DNA of 64,000 nucleotides from Sphagnum compactum (GCA_965153455.1 OZ234504.1:10726001-10790000); one strand, 5' to 3'. Shown: positions 45,346-59,451, counted from the first letter of the stretch. The notes: generated from the letters alone by a model not told the origin. Translations and numbers: made by a program.

Positions 45346-47091
45346 TTCTTGTTGCTGAACCCAATATTGTCGAAGATATATGCATGTTTGGTTCTAATAA
45401 GTTGTAGCTTTTATTTTTTCGAAGTGGATTGGAATCAAAGGAAATCAATTGTGTTGATGGCTAATGGCATCTTAAATGCTACACACCCAATTATGCAATT
45501 CAATGTTCTACAATCCAAAAAACCACTGGGCCTAATTGCAAATCAAATATCAATGTTTATAGATTTGTAAGTGGAACTCCTACTCCATGTTATTTAGGTT
45601 TTTAGGTACAATGTTGAAGCACATCTTTCGAACAACATAAGCATTGGTTTTGTCCAATGACTTGAGTCATTGTGTCAATGAAATAACATGAAAATGTGTA
45701 GTTGTTAGGTCTCTCATTCCAATTGTATGGCCCATCCAATAAGGTATTACCTTAACTCAAAAGGAAGCAACAACTCTAGAAGAAGCAAAGTTTTTTTTGA
45801 CCTCTTACATAGAAACAATGTTTGAAGTTTATTTGGTTGCCAATATTCTAGTTCAATCATTCCCATATGCCTTTTATGAGTTGCCACAACCTTATGAAGC
45901 CATCTGATGCAAGTTGTTGGCCTACAACTTGTGGTGGCAAGAAGGTGAAACAACCTTCTGTCTTCAAATTAACACAACAACACACCACCAATTGGGAAGC
46001 CGACATCTTATTTCTCCAATGCATTGTTTTCCCCCTTGTTGATGTTTCGCCACCTGGGTATGAATGAATTTATAATATTCTTTCTGATGACAAATGATAC
46101 GATGTCACTATTGGAAATTTCCTTAGATGTTCATTTGTATACTTTGTCATAATGTTGGCAGCTTCTTTGGGCAACCATGGGGCATATGTGCACTGTAAAC
46201 ATGTGTATCACATCTTGTAAACAATTATGTTTTGTGGGCTCATGCAAAAGTTCATTCATGATTGCATGTGGGGTTGGCATGAAATTTAACGTTTGTTTCA
46301 ATGCATTCTAAAACCTTTGGATTCTAGTATAATACATCACAATTGCATCTACATCAAATTAATTGTGATTTTCTCATTCATAAAGTTTATTGTAGCTAGC
46401 TGGACTATGTAGGAAGTTTAAATTCGAATTATGGCCTAAAGGTTTTTTTTTATTGTGTATTATTTTAATCATTCTATACATATGTATATTCTTTTTGTTA
46501 TGTGACTATACATTAGTGGTGTGGCATAAAAGTACATAGCTTCATAAATTTATTCCATTTAGGCCATGGTTAATATTAATAATAAAACCTTTGACAGTCA
46601 TAACGTGTTTCCATGTATGTTGTCTATTTATGTATAATATTGTCATACTTGGCCATTTCAACACATGTTTGTCAAATAATTAATATCTTTTTGAAATTTA
46701 ATTTCATCAAATATTTTTTCATGCACATGGTTTCCACCCATTTAAACATTTTTGATAATATTGTAATTATTGTCCAAAAACCTTAGACATTTGGAGGTTT
46801 GGTTGCACTAGGGATGATGAAATGCATCCTTTTTTTTTTGTCTTTAAACCCTCACATGATGTTGCACTTGACAATTTTGTTGGCCAAACCCATGTTCAAA
46901 GTCAATAAACCATTGTTGATCTTAAAACAAACCAGACACATGATGTGGCAAAATATTCCATGACTTGTTTTGGAATATTTTTCCATGTCACATAATATTT
47001 CCATGTGGCAAACAAATATATTAAAAATATTCCATGACATGGCATGGAATATTTTTAAAGATTCTTTCTTGTCCATTTGCTTACCCACTAG
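45346..47091. other. No gene recognised; two small hairpins near 46950-47053
   Basis: Probably more of the same relic at first (frames at 45349-45570 and 45867-46067 on +), then AT-rich. At 47026-47053 AATATTCCATG and its complement form an 11-bp stem with a 6-nt loop; a related stem lies at about 46952-46980. Confidence 0.4.
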
Positions 47092-47195
47092 CATCATTGT
47101 GCATTATAGTAGTTACAAATGAGGTTTCAAGAGCTCATTTGTTCACTTGTTAACGTCATTGTGCATTATAGTAGTTACAAACAAGGTTTCAAGAG
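47092..47195. repeat. Direct duplication of about 42 bp, spacer about 22 bp
   Basis: cattgtgcattatagtagtt...ggtttcaagag occurs at about 47094-47132 and 47157-47195 with two or three differences. Confidence 0.85.
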
Positions 47196-47864
47196 AGTCA
47201 TGTGTGTTGCAATGAAGTTGTGTAGAAAAGGTGAAGTTGATTATAACTCATTAATTGAGTCAGTTTGATGTGGATGACTATTACAAGATTTGTTGAGACA
47301 TTGCATAGATGTGATGCACATGGAAAAAATGTATGTGAAAACATCATTCAACAGCCAGTTGTTGAATTAATTTTAAATCACTTAGCTTTGAAGGAAAAGG
47401 AACAATTTGTTAATGTAGATATCATTATTAAAAAAAATGATAGATCTCAAGTATTTATGTACCAATTGTTACATATATGGATTAAATGCTGAATGTTTTG
47501 CCAACACATCCCTATACACATAGGTACATGTCTCAAGATTGAAAATTTTCAAACAACAAACCTGGATTTTTTCTAGTCACAAGAAAAAACACAATAATAG
47601 GTGCTTGTGTGAAAGCAACACTGCTTGTCCAAGACTGATAAATTTTGTTATATTAACGTCAAGTAAGTAGCTAAATCAACGTCGTTGGATCTCTGGAGAG
47701 AACACCGTGCCTTGTTCAGATGTGAGCGTCCGATTGTGGCAAAAAATGACCTAAAAAGTTTTCTTGCTCTTACGGCACCTGGCTTTGGAGCTGTTCCCGA
47801 TGCCGTGTCGATTTGGAGTCTTCGGAAGCGGAATAGGCTCGTGGGGTATTGGACGCCACACTCT

Positions 47865-47874
47865 TTAGGGTTTT
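47865..47874 (+). promoter_or_regulatory. Telo-box in the RIK 5' region
   Basis: TTAGGGTTTT, reverse complement of the plant telo-box AAACCCTAA, about 80 nt before the start codon. Such boxes are common near transcription starts of plant housekeeping genes. Confidence 0.5.
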
Positions 47875-47952
47875 GCTCACGCATACTTGCGATGCGACAG
47901 AGGGACAGAGAGGAAGGAAGCGCACAAGATAGATTTCTACGGACGAAACGAG

Positions 47953-50900
47953 ATGGCGGAGGCATCTACTCCGGCTACTCGTCAAAGGTTAGTGTAGTCA
48001 TCATCATTAGAGTCCCAAAGAGCTCTGCACCCTTTTGTTTCTCGAATCTGTGATCTCTTGTGCAATGCGGAAGAATGTTACCTTTGACGCGATCCGCTGC
48101 AATCCTGAGTTTTCGTTGATCATTCTTCTACTATGATGCCGTCTTTAAAGCTCTTTTTCCTGCACCTGTTCAGTTTTTTTGCTTCAGTATCTCTTGCGTC
48201 TCTTACAGCTAGTCAAATTGTCCCGTTGCTCTCACTGGCTAGGGTTTCGCACCCCTGTTTGAGGGCGAAACCCTAAACTCGTTGCAGTTTTGTCTTCTTC
48301 TGTCCAGTAGAAGGATGAAGTAACTATTCAGTTGCGCGATAAAGGTTGCAAGCTTGGCTGCTAGTTTTTGCTCCTGCCTCCAGAATTTGGTTGTCAAATT
48401 AGTGTTTTGTGGATATAGTATGCTTGGGGTGTTAATTACACTTGCGAGGATACTTTCTTCTCTTCTCGTTCTCCTTGTCCCAACGTCCCTGGTTTTCTCC
48501 CTTTACATCCTCTTTTTTCTTGATTAGTTTCAGCTCTTTTCTCCAAAATAACCTCCTTTCCGTATTTTTGCCCATTTAAAAATGCAGGCTTTGATGGATG
48601 ACGCATTTCTATCTCTTTAAAGAAGCGTGCCATCCACTTGCCAGGACCCCAGCTATTTTCAACTTGAGAGATAGAACTGATCTGCTAGCTATGTGCACGA
48701 GACCAGGCTGACTTTTAGGTTTAAATTTTATTTTGAGAATTGCGCAATCCTACCTTAGATCTTTTTGACAAAATTTCTTTGACCCCATGGTAATACCAAG
48801 TGGAAGTTTTTCTGCATAGTGTACAGCAGGGGGTGAACTTAGATGCCTACCCTCTTGCAGTGTAGGAAGAGCCTTTTACATTTTTGGTTCATCAACATGC
48901 TACATTTGGAAATTCCAATACTATCAATGAGAGTAACTGCTTCAGATAGTCTCTGGCAAATTTCAATATGTTCAAAGGTGCACACATGACACAAAAGATT
49001 GAACATGGATGTTGTTTCCTGCAGGAAAAAGAGAAAATGGGACCAGCCAGCTGAGGCTGTTGCTCCAGCAGCTTACCCAGTGTCAGCAATGCCAGGTATT
49101 GTGCCCTTTGGGGGTGCTGGCCATTTAGCCAGCTTGGGCATGCCCAATATGTTGGCTTCATTGGTGGGAGTTTTCCCAACAATGACACTACCCATGCCCC
49201 TAGTATCATACACTTCATCACCTTCAACAGCACCAAACAATGTGGCTGCAGCTATTGTTCAAAAAATCAATCAGGTACCTCTTCTCTTTGATCAGAAACA
49301 TTATGCATGGTTGGTTGCTAGGCTGCTGCTGGCTACTTTTTCAGGCAGAGAAGGGAGCAGATGTACATCTCTGCTATTACATTGATATGAGGTGTTTTGA
49401 GACCAAAGGCAGGGATAATTTGTGGTGCTCACAAGAGGAATTTGCTAGGAATTTGAAGAGTCAATTGGTGACATGTAAAATTAGTGAAACAATTGAGGTC
49501 TCTCAAGAAAATACTATTGGTGGGTGATACATGAAGAGGGTATTCCTCTGGTTTTTCTCTCTATCTCACAAGCAAATTCCCCCTGTGCACAAGTCTGTTT
49601 TCAAGATCTTTTGATTAACCATGTCTCTCAAGTCCTAGCCAACATCACAACTGAGTCTTTCCTGTTGCTTCTGCAAATGCGACAGAAACTTGGATTCTAT
49701 ATTTTTGTAGATATTGTTTGCCCAAAATTTGGGCAGAGTATTTTATACCCTATCTGCACCCAGTGTTGGGGGCTGATGAAGCCAGTGGGAAAATAATGGT
49801 AGCTGGTCACTACCATTCATGATGAAGTTGATGGGTGACTTGTCTGTGAACGACACTCATCTGGTTATGACCACTCTCATTCTTGTCATGTTTGTTTTGG
49901 TTTGGCAAGAAGTGACATGTCTTGGAGACCTACCTGATTAAGCAATTTTGCATTGATATCTTGCTTTCTCTTTCTCATTCCCAGGGTATTTATGTTAGCT
50001 ACATTGTTTAGTACTTATCCAGTGTTCTGATGTATGGAGGAGGCTGCAGGATCTTGTGACGAAGGGGTTGATGCCTCCAGTGAAGATTCATGATGAAGTA
50101 ATAGCTCGTGAGATAATCATCAATGATGCAGATCCTGGAGTGCGATACAAATTGACCAAGCGCCAGACTCAGGAAGAAGTATGTGTTCTTTTGCCTTGGG
50201 AAGAGCTGACAGATTACTTCACCAGAATAGGCTTGGTGTGTAGTAAAACTATCTCTACTGTGAAGTCTCAACCTAGAAAATCAAAGTAGCTGTTCTTTTG
50301 CACAAAACTTGGGACATTGTTGAAAAACACAATGTCCAAAGTAATGCCTGAGAATGGAAGTGGGAGAAGTTTCTGCTTTCATCATCATTAAGCTAAGATT
50401 GCTTGTATGGCATTGCTTTGCTGTTTCTTGGTGTTATACAGATCTGGTTTTCCATTGAAGAGTCTGGAGTGCCTGAACTCCTAATACTCTTGCAAACGTC
50501 TTCTGTGGCTCTAAAATAGAATAGTTACTCATCAATTTTCCATCTTGCTGCAGATTCAAGCTAAAACAGGTGCTGTTGTCATTACAAGGTGTGTTCCTTT
50601 GCTGTCAAGTGGATGTGCCTGTTAACATCATTATATCAATCACAGGCTTGTATTCAGAGTGGGCTGTCTATTACAGAATGTGGATTAATTGTGTGCCAAT
50701 CATTCATATAGCTGTTGGATTCCAGATGGCAGCTCACTTTTGTGGCCAGCATTAATCATGGGTTGTGTCTCCTGGGTTTTGCTTGGTCATGGTATCAGGG
50801 GTCGATTTCGTCCCCCAAATGGACCTCCAGATTCTGAGAAGCCCCTTTATCTTCATATCTCAGCTGGTGTCCAGGTGAGATGTCCTGTTTCTGTTGATCA

Positions 50901-53900
50901 GTCTACCTTGAAGAGCCCTAGTGTACACACACAAGCTTACCTTCACAATTTGTTCCAGCTTGAATTAGGATACTCTTTAAGTTGTTGATTAGCTATGGCT
51001 CTTGAATGCTAGCTGACTTGTGATCAAGCCTTCACATTGCTTTTGGAAATGCAATAGAAACTTAGGCTGTAGACTGTTGTATAATTGCTTGCTGTAGATT
51101 CCAAGCAGATTATTATACAGTTGTCTCTACTACTGTGCATGATGAACATGATGGTGATACTTTGTGAGTGATACTCACTAGGTTATGACCACGCCTGTGT
51201 CTGTTGTGTTTTTTTGATTGGCTGAAACTGACACAACATCTGTTTGGTTGCCTTCAATGTTTTTTTGAGTTTCTCTCTGTAAGACATCTTTAGATTGTGC
51301 ACTGCTGTGGTACAGTTGTTTTGGATTGTTTGAACCATTGTTTGTGGTGGTTGTTTGCTCTTCATCCCTTGTGTTTGGTTGGTCAGGGAATATTGATCTT
51401 CTTTAACAATATATGAAAGATAGTCTTTTGTAGGCTCAGTTCTTGCTGTCTTTCCTGTGTTTGGGATCTAGAAGCTCATATGACATGTCCAGTAGTGAGT
51501 AGATGCTGCTATATGGGAATTTTGTGATAGAGATTGAGTGCAACAGTATAGCTTTCATCCTAGTATGCCTGATTCTTATCAGTAGTTTGAGGAAGAAACA
51601 GGAGAGATATCATCCAAGAGATCTTGGGTCTAGCCTTCATAATGCGCTTATTTTAAGCACATATTGATGGCTCATGGGATGAGTAGGTAATGACCTGGAG
51701 CTTATGTTTTGTGTTCTTATGAGGTTTTTTTGCAGTTGAAAGACACCACAGAGCGTATCAAGTCAGTGGATGCAGCAGCAGCTCTGGTAGAAGAGATGAT
51801 GAAGCAGGGCCCACCTCCTGCAGGAACCATACAGAGTGGAGGGGTAAGTTATCCTAGGCATTCCTAGGTTTCTGGTGATCTATCTGTGAATTGACCAGTT
51901 TTCTGATCGTGTTCTCACATACAATATTTGAATATTTCAAGAAACTTGGAGGTTTCATTTAGAAGCAGTGTGCAAGCATGAGAGATTGTATGATATTGAT
52001 ATTAGTGTTTCAGCACCTTCTGGTCTACTATCTATATGGTACTCCAAGTGTTTGTTGTTAATTTATCCTGGTTAACTTATGAACCTCAACCCATATATTT
52101 TCTGGCAGGGAGGTCCACCACTGAGTGTGGTAGTAAATGTGGGAATTGAGATTGATTCATCATTCAATCTGATTGGGCGAATTCGTGGGCCAAATGTAAG
52201 CGCTGGGGCCCTTTGCTTGATAGTAACTAGGCTTTTGTGGACACTCATACTTGATTTGGAGAGGCTCATTTTCATAAGTAAAGATTTGCAGTTCTCTTGT
52301 CACATACATTCTGTATGGCATCACCATTTGCATATATTTAAAGCTTCTGTCACTATGCTCATCATGATCCTCTCATCCTCTCCATCTTGCTCTTTATGAC
52401 TCCCTGGTTAAGACTATCTGGAACAACTATGATATTCATTCATAATTAGGTTACAGAACCAAGGGGAGGGTGAGGGGCTGATTGATTGAGTTATTGGCAG
52501 ATGGAAAATGTAAAGGGCTTGGGAATGTAGCATACTATGGGTAGCAAGATCTTGTGTCATAGCAGAAGTTTATGTGGGATGTTTCTAACAGACTTGGTAG
52601 TTCCCACCTTGACAGCTAAGGTGTACCTTCAGGTATCTGAAGTTATATCCGATTGACATTGGGGACATCAGCTCCTGACTCAAGGCATGGCCTTTTGCCA
52701 GGACATTGCCTTTTGAATAGTTGTAAAGTATTGGGTCAAAGACAGTACTGCTTGCTGGGGTATCATTGTGGGAAGCAGAGGGAAAAAAAGAAGATATACA
52801 ATGTGATTTTCCTTTGGTCATGATTTTTTTAAACTCCTTTTTTAGCATATTAAATGGTGTGATAGATGTCAGAGATTCTTCAGTGCTTGATTTTTTGGCT
52901 CTCTTACCTGTCAATTAACTATGCCAGAAAACTATGGTAAGGTGGCACTGCTTTTAATGTCAAGAAGAACAGCAATCTTTTTTTCACTAGAAGAACCTAG
53001 AAGGTCAAGAAACTGGAAGACCTTCCTATTTACAATTTAGTTCCCCCCTGTTTGTTGTGATGGTCCTGAGTTTTGTGGCTAGAATGTTGAAATACAAGAA
53101 TTGCACCTGACTTTGGTTTGCTTTGTCTATCTGTGGTCCCATTGTCACTCTCAGTAGATTCTGTTTAGACAAACTTGTATCAGGAGGATTGCTGGAATTC
53201 TAAAGTTTTGTCTGGTCTACTCAATCATTGTCATGTTCGTCCAGCTTTGATACTTCCAAGTTTGTTTACCTTGTTGTTAAGAGCTCAATTGAAACTTCCA
53301 ATTTTGTTGACCTTGTTGTTAAGAGCTCAATTGAAGTAGTCCCTGACATCTCCACTTCTTTGGGAGAGATTGTGTGGTGGTGTTGCTGGCTTCGGTGGGG
53401 ATTTCGGATTGCAAATTATGCAGGATCAGTATATAAATCATATCATGACTGAGACAGGCACTGAGGTTGCTGTGCGGGGGATTGGCTCTGGCTACCTGGA
53501 ATCCTTTTCAGGTGAAGGTATGCATCTGCAATCCATCTCCATCAACACATACAGACTAGTTGTACATGTGTGGATTGTGAACCAGGAGCACTTATTGCTG
53601 TAGGGCTGGAATTGGAGTTTGGAGGTTCTGCTGTGAGTTTAGTAGCATGTGTATGTGAAGTTTTCTCAGAAAATAACTTGTGCGTTGCTGATTAGCAAAG
53701 GTTCAGGTTTATTGAATTTTAGTGGGTTAGAAGTTTGTGGTATATTTTGGTTATTATTGTGTGTCTTGAACATCATTTCACCTGTTTCATGAAGCAATAG
53801 GGCATCAATCTTGCTATTAATCTGCTGAGCTCCTTGGTGTTGGCACTAAGCATCGTCTCAGGATCTTAAATTGTGTGGTTGGTTGACAGAACTCCAACAG

Positions 53901-56817
53901 CCCTTACACCTTCTTATCACTGGTGACAACTTCAAGGGTGTAGATGATGCAAGGCGGCTTGCTGAGAATTTGTTGGATACCATCCGTGTTGATAGTGTTG
54001 CTTTCCGGTGTGCCTCCTCATGACTGCGACATTTTTTTCTTCTTGGACTTGTGGTGGTGTTGTTTGACCTCCTAGGAAGCATGCCATGATTCCTGTACCT
54101 GAGACCTTAAAGCTTCCTGGTCTGTGATGCAGGCCTCCGACTTATCAAGCATCTGCAGATAGACCTCCATTGAACTTCGCTCCAGCTCCAGTTCCCTCCC
54201 ATGTCCGGGGTGCCACTCAACATTCACACCTTGCATATCAACAACCAAACATTGCACATCCAGGGACATTGGGAGCTCAACCACCAGAAGGTGGTTTCTA
54301 CCCTTTAGGATATCCACCAGGCCCTCAACCATGGCCTCCTGTTTGTACAACATCAATGGCTACACCAGCATTGCAACTTCCTACAGCAGAGAAGATATTT
54401 ATGGACCCCTATGTAAACATGTAAGTGATTTGACATGTCTCCTGAATGACTGATTCATAGTTTGTGTCTCAATTCACTGAGCAGTTTTCGCAGTCTAGCT
54501 TATTAGCTTTGTCCACAGCTCATATTCTTGCAGGCTTTCTATGATTAGCAGCCTTTTGTTAGCTATTGGAAAGACCAATCAGCTTTGTGGCCTATATGAT
54601 ATTATATGAGTAGCTAGTTCCAGTTTGGTTTCAGCTTTTTTACGTTCGACTTGCTTTTGTGAGTGGCAGGTTACCTCCAACCAAGGTATACGGTGCAGTT
54701 CCACCCCCACAACAGCTTGCAGAGGGTGGGGCCACAGAAAGTTTCAGTAGTATCAAGAGTGAGCCAGAATCCAGATTAGCAGCAGACCAAGTTCAAATAT
54801 CAGTCAGCAACACACCTGCACCTTTGCTGCCTGTGTCCATTCCTGGTTCTGTCAAACAAGGTAGTATAATGGTATCTGGCATTCAACCTGTCTCATTCTG
54901 TATGGAAGGGTACAGTGAGCAAAAAACAGTTTATGTGTGTGTTGGCAGCCAAATGAGAACTGAAACCCAGTACTGTAAAGGAAATACCTGGGCCAGGTGG
55001 CAATACTGTCTGTTGGCAGGGTGACGATGATTCAGGATTTATATGAATACATGGACTAGTAGTTGGTGCATTTCCCACTCAATTCATATGGTAAATAAAT
55101 GAGAGCTACATACTCTTGAAGAAGTACAGAATTAATGAGAAGTCAGTTTTGTTTCTGCAATACATGTTGTGGTTTTGAAAGGGAAGTGATGATTTGTTGA
55201 GGAACAAAAGAAGGCACATAAAAGAGTCTCCAAATGCCAATGTTTTACTCTGTCAACTTAGTTGTATGTATTCTTCATATATGTGACCACATCCCTCTTT
55301 TGTTTGCAGGACCTCCTCAATCTGATGCAAATTTGAACTATGGGCCACAGAATGTTAATTCATACAATCAAGGAGCTGGGGGACTGTGGAACCCAAGTCA
55401 TCCTTTCCCAGTAACTGTTCCAACCACAAACTATAGTGGCTATGGTGGGGTTTATCCTCAGGTGTCTCCTCTTCAACAAGTTGCACAGGCCTTGCAAAGG
55501 CCACCACCTCCTGTTTCTGTTAGGCCTGGGAATGGGTTGGCAGTGGGTGGTATGCAGGTTGCTGATGTTCAAGGAGCCATCCCCAGCCATGGACAGAGCA
55601 ATTGGCATGTAGAGAAGCGAAGGGATGGGCCTCCACAAAAAGAGAGGCGCAAGTTTCAGGAGTTTCCAATGCCTGCTAAGCAGACAACAGCAAGAGATGA
55701 CTCTCAGGTGCACAGGATAGACCTGTCTGAACTTATACATATGTGAAAGCAATGGCTGAGAAAAACTAGTAGGATGTAAATGGTTTTTTCTGACCTGAAT
55801 GGTTGGATGGTTACAAGTTCACACTAGCACTATCAAGGTTTGAATTAATGCCAGTGGCCCTGGAACTATTGTTCTTGTTATACAGACAGATATCAGGCCT
55901 GTAGTTATGAACAACTTTCTCCTATTCGTATCACCTTTTTGGGGACTGAAGTAGGATTAATGCTTTTTCTTTACTGACATGGCATGGTGCATGTGCCAGG
56001 TATTTTATATTTTCTCTGCCACCGATGCTGACTCGTGCCGCGCAACCATTTTGGACTTACATTTCTATGTTTCACAGGGATCTTAAGAGGAGTTGTGGGG
56101 CTATGGTGATATCCCTGTTAAAGAGCGGGAGCACAGCTACTTCACCTTAGCTTGAGCCTTGCAATAGTCTTCCTTTAGAGTGCTTCCTGTATGTGATTCT
56201 TGTGTAGTTGGTCTCATCAGAATTTTACAATGATAGTCATATCTAGTTTATTGTGGGCAACCAATTGTATTCACATGTTGTGCTGGTGCTGTTCATTTGC
56301 CCTGCAATTTTCATTATCTGCAGGTCCATAGGGTTACTGGACCCTCCAGGCTGGATGAACAATCTGTGTCACCTTCTGGTCATAACAACATAAATTTATC
56401 TCCACTGCAAACTAAACTGATGCCACCTCCTCCTCCTAAAAGCATGCCACCCCCAATTCAAAAGGCCCTGCCCAAGTCTCCAACTGAAAAGGAGGGTGAG
56501 TTCCAAAATTCGTCTTTAGAATGTGACAGTGCTGCCAGTCTACATTGCTTTAGTTGGGATTCTGTTCTGCTGTTCAGCAAAAGGGAGCAGTCTTAGTTGA
56601 GCAGATACTGCTCTACAATTGTTGACAACCACTGTGATTCTTTGCTTGTTTGATATGGAAGCCATGGTTTGAATCATGCATATTCATAGATTGTATTGAC
56701 TTCCTCTTGACAGGGCTGAAGCTTGTGGAGTATGGAGAAGAGGAAGATGAAGATTTTACAGGAGAGTCACCATCACAGCCATCATACTCTAATGGAAAAC
56801 CCTTTTGGGCCACCTGA
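47953..56817 (+). CDS. RIK: RIK homologue, KH-domain protein (14 coding exons, 694 residues)
   Basis: Exons: 47953-47987, 49025-49274, 50050-50178, 50554-50588, 50799-50874, 51736-51843, 52109-52195, 53424-53517, 53890-54007, 54133-54420, 54670-54860, 55310-55707, 56324-56495, 56714-56817. Every join is GT...AG with matching phase and no internal stop, total 2085 nt. Residues 13-18 form a basic Lys-Lys-Arg-Lys-Trp-Asp-Gln-Pro motif. 109-208 hold the conserved Asp-Glu-Val-Ile-Ala-Arg-Glu region ending in an Arg-Ile helix. 213-310 form the KH domain (Ile-Gly-Arg-Ile-Arg-Gly-Pro-Asn, Gly-Ile-Gly-Ser-Gly). 311-660 are Pro/Gln-rich. The C-terminus is acidic with Val-Glu-Tyr-Gly and Lys-Pro-Phe-Trp. 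In maize RIK binds ROUGH SHEATH2, a repressor of KNOX genes; the animal relative KHDC4 acts in splicing. A nuclear RNA-binding role is inferred. It is the only intact gene here. Confidence 0.9.
48240..48275. promoter_or_regulatory. Inverted pair of telo-boxes in RIK intron 1
   Basis: TAGGGTTTCGC (48240-48250) and its exact complement GCGAAACCCTA (48265-48275), 14-nt spacer. Could be a regulatory site in the first intron or a hairpin in the pre-mRNA. Confidence 0.6.
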
Positions 56818-58768
56818 CAGATTTGTATTTGGGAGGTGATCTTCTACCGAGGAAGCAGGGAATTGAGGTCTGCTACAGCTCAAATCACTCGATTTGGATC
56901 TGGATACTGCCGTTTTATGGTGGAATTGAAACATACTGGCAATGATGAGTTTTTGTACACCAACAGCAGTGTCCTTTGCTTTTTCTCTTATGTACCAACT
57001 TCTGTGTTCTATTTGTTCCTCCTAGGCAATTTGTTGAGATAGCAGCTGGCACATATCAGGAGATGCAGACAAGGAGTTTTATGGAACAGAACTAGTTGGT
57101 CATCCAGTAGCAAGTCCACACCTCAAGGAAGGATAATACAAGTGTCTGCTCCAAGCTTTGTTGTTTTATATATACCTTTGCCTGACACAGTCAGTATGAT
57201 GTCTAGTTTCCTTCCAACTGCTGTTCCCTGCTTGGAAGGCAAGAATCTACAAAGGCTGTCAATGGATGCTCGAATGTCAAGTTTTGCCGAATTGTGGGGA
57301 GACCCAAGTCACAGCAGTAGTCAACTAGACGATTGAGTGTACTGAAGGTCTGCAATGCCTTTGGTGTGTAAGAAAGTTGGATGAGCCAGCTGAAACAGCA
57401 CCATTATTGTTAAGAATTGTATTGTGGTTTGTGCAATGCAGCACCCCAAATGGAAGTTGTTTATACAGGATGTCTGTCTTTCATCAGTCATGCTATTGTT
57501 CATATTGCTCTTTATTTTCTATCTGTTTTCTAATAAGTGAAATTCATGGACTATTTGCTGAAAATTTTAAGTACTTCCAAGAGGGGGTTCAAACCCTTGC
57601 TCATTCTTTTTACTAAAAGTTTCTGGCATATGCTGTGAACTATAACACCTATGGTAAATAGGGTCTTGTGAATTTGGCACCTAGGTGAATTAAACAAAGT
57701 TTCATTCGATTTGAAATGTATTTGTAGTATGCAATTAGGTGTGAAATAGAGGTAATTTCACAATTGATGTGAACATAATACATAGATTAAGGATTTACCA
57801 ATTTTTTGAAAAGTGAACCAAAAGGAGGGTGTTTGAATCTTCTCACCAAATGTTTTAAGCATGTTTGATTTTGGTTTTTCAATGGGAAAGTCTTTTGGGA
57901 TGTAATTGGGACCATTCATCTACTTGCAATCCTTATAGCCATTTAAAGATAAGCTATATATCTAAAATTGCTTGAATTTCTAGGTGTAAACATTCTATCC
58001 ACTCACAATTGACCCCTCTTCCCTCTTCATCTGGGGAGATATTTTAACCTGCAAGTATTCTAACAATTCAATGTAAGTATAGATATATTTTTAAAAGCCT
58101 TGGTGGTGTAAAAATTAGTTGATAAACCCAATGGTTAAAAACAATCACATCCAAGTGACAAAACAATGGGTGAGCAATAGAGCATTTGAAAGAAGCTGAG
58201 CGTGTAAGAGGGTTGAAGAACAATATAATGAGTCATTGAATAGGGAAAAGCATTGAAATTGCATAGATGTAGATGGGTGTATGGGCGTGATTACAAGGCA
58301 AATAGCGGATGGGAATTAAGTTGCCCACTCAGGGGGTAGGTTGGGAAAGTCTAATCGTCATCAAACAAGAAGCAAGGTTCAAGCCCTTGCCAATGCCAAA
58401 AATGTATAGTCTTGTTAGGACTATTAAATCCAGACACTTATAAAAGGAAAAAGGGGAGGCGGTTCAGGATGATGTTTCCAATAGGTAGGGTACGAGGTTT
58501 TTCATGTTGTTCTTGTTGATGTTTCAAAATTTCCCAAATATCAAAAAGGTTTACTTAATGATGTTCCCAAACATTCTCTGAAAGTTCCCAATGGATTTTA
58601 AAACATTCCCAGTCGATGCTGCTTGAGTTCCCCATCATGCCCCATCATTTTCTCTTAGTTCCCAAATATGTCTCAAAACACTGATCCCAAATGTAGTGTG
58701 GATTACTCACTTTAAGCAGCAGATGAGACAGGGCTCAAGGGTCTTATTGTGGGTGATCAGGTATGTAC
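56818..58768. other. RIK 3' UTR and downstream DNA
   Basis: The 3' UTR starts at 56818; I could not fix its end because no single clear polyadenylation signal stands out. Short frames to 57616 have no motifs. 57620-58768 is AT-rich; near 58515-58680 the phrase gttccca recurs several times, possibly subterminal repeats of the hAT element. Confidence 0.4.
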
Positions 58769-58783
58769 CAGTGTTGGGCAGTT

Positions 58784-59451
58784 CTATGAATTTAATTTTC
58801 TAAAACTACTGGCAAATGCTGGAATCCCAAGAATTTGTTGAGCTAACAAAGCCATTGTTGGAAACTTGTGCTCCTTTCCACACCACCAAGACAATGTGCA
58901 CTTGTATTTGTCCAGATCAACATGGTAGTGACAAAATTCATCAAGCTTGTGTGCCACAAGTGTAGTCAAAGCTTCTACATTAGTTTTTGTGGTTTAAAAC
59001 AAATTTTCGCAATGGAAGTATGAGCTTTGCATTTGAACCTCATCACCAAACATAGAGGGCATTAGTACCTTGTAACATCGAATTAGCAAAGGCAATAACA
59101 AACCAACATCATATTGAACAACCAATGTGGATACTCTTTCACGACCTATGTAACTAATCACCAACCACAAACTTTTGAACCTTGGATCTAGCATTAGAGC
59201 TAGCATATTGTGACCCTTCTTTTTCTCAACCCATGCAAAAAGGAGAGGAAAGGTTGAAAGAATTCCAAGACTTGATGTTTCATGTGGACCATGAGTTCTT
59301 CTAGCTCTGTATCAAAAGCATTTGCTTCTAACTCACCCATGTTGCCGGGCATGGCCAAATTAACAACCTCATCACAAAGCTTCCATGTCTTGGTAATGAC
59401 AAAGTGCAACACACCACCAAGCAGCCAATGTCCACATATTTGATTCAACAC
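58784..59451 (-). pseudogene. hAT transposase, C-terminal dimerisation region
   Basis: On the - strand: 59200-59451 has an acidic region with Ala-Phe-Asp-Thr-Glu-Leu-Glu-Glu. After a stop comes Met-Leu-Asp-Pro-Arg-Phe-Lys-Ser-Leu (about 59180-59206), the usual hAT block. Then 58784-58969 gives Trp-Trp-Cys-Gly-Lys-Glu-His-Lys-Phe-Pro-Thr-Met-Ala-Leu-Leu-Ala and Ile-Leu-Gly-Ile-Pro-Ala, the core of the hATC dimerisation domain, after which the frame is lost. Stops separate the pieces. CAGTGTTGGGCAG near 58769 may be the terminal inverted repeat. Partner domains lie at 62733-63780. Confidence 0.75.

Noticed and set aside
47685-48053. 122-codon frame overlapping the RIK start
   Set aside because: It lies in the 5' UTR and exon 1 in a different frame and runs into intron 1; the RIK ATG at 47953 gives the conserved basic N-terminus after splicing.
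54659-55024. Frame extending RIK exon 11 into its intron
   Set aside because: Residues after 54860 are intron read-through; a GT donor with matching phase joins to 55310.
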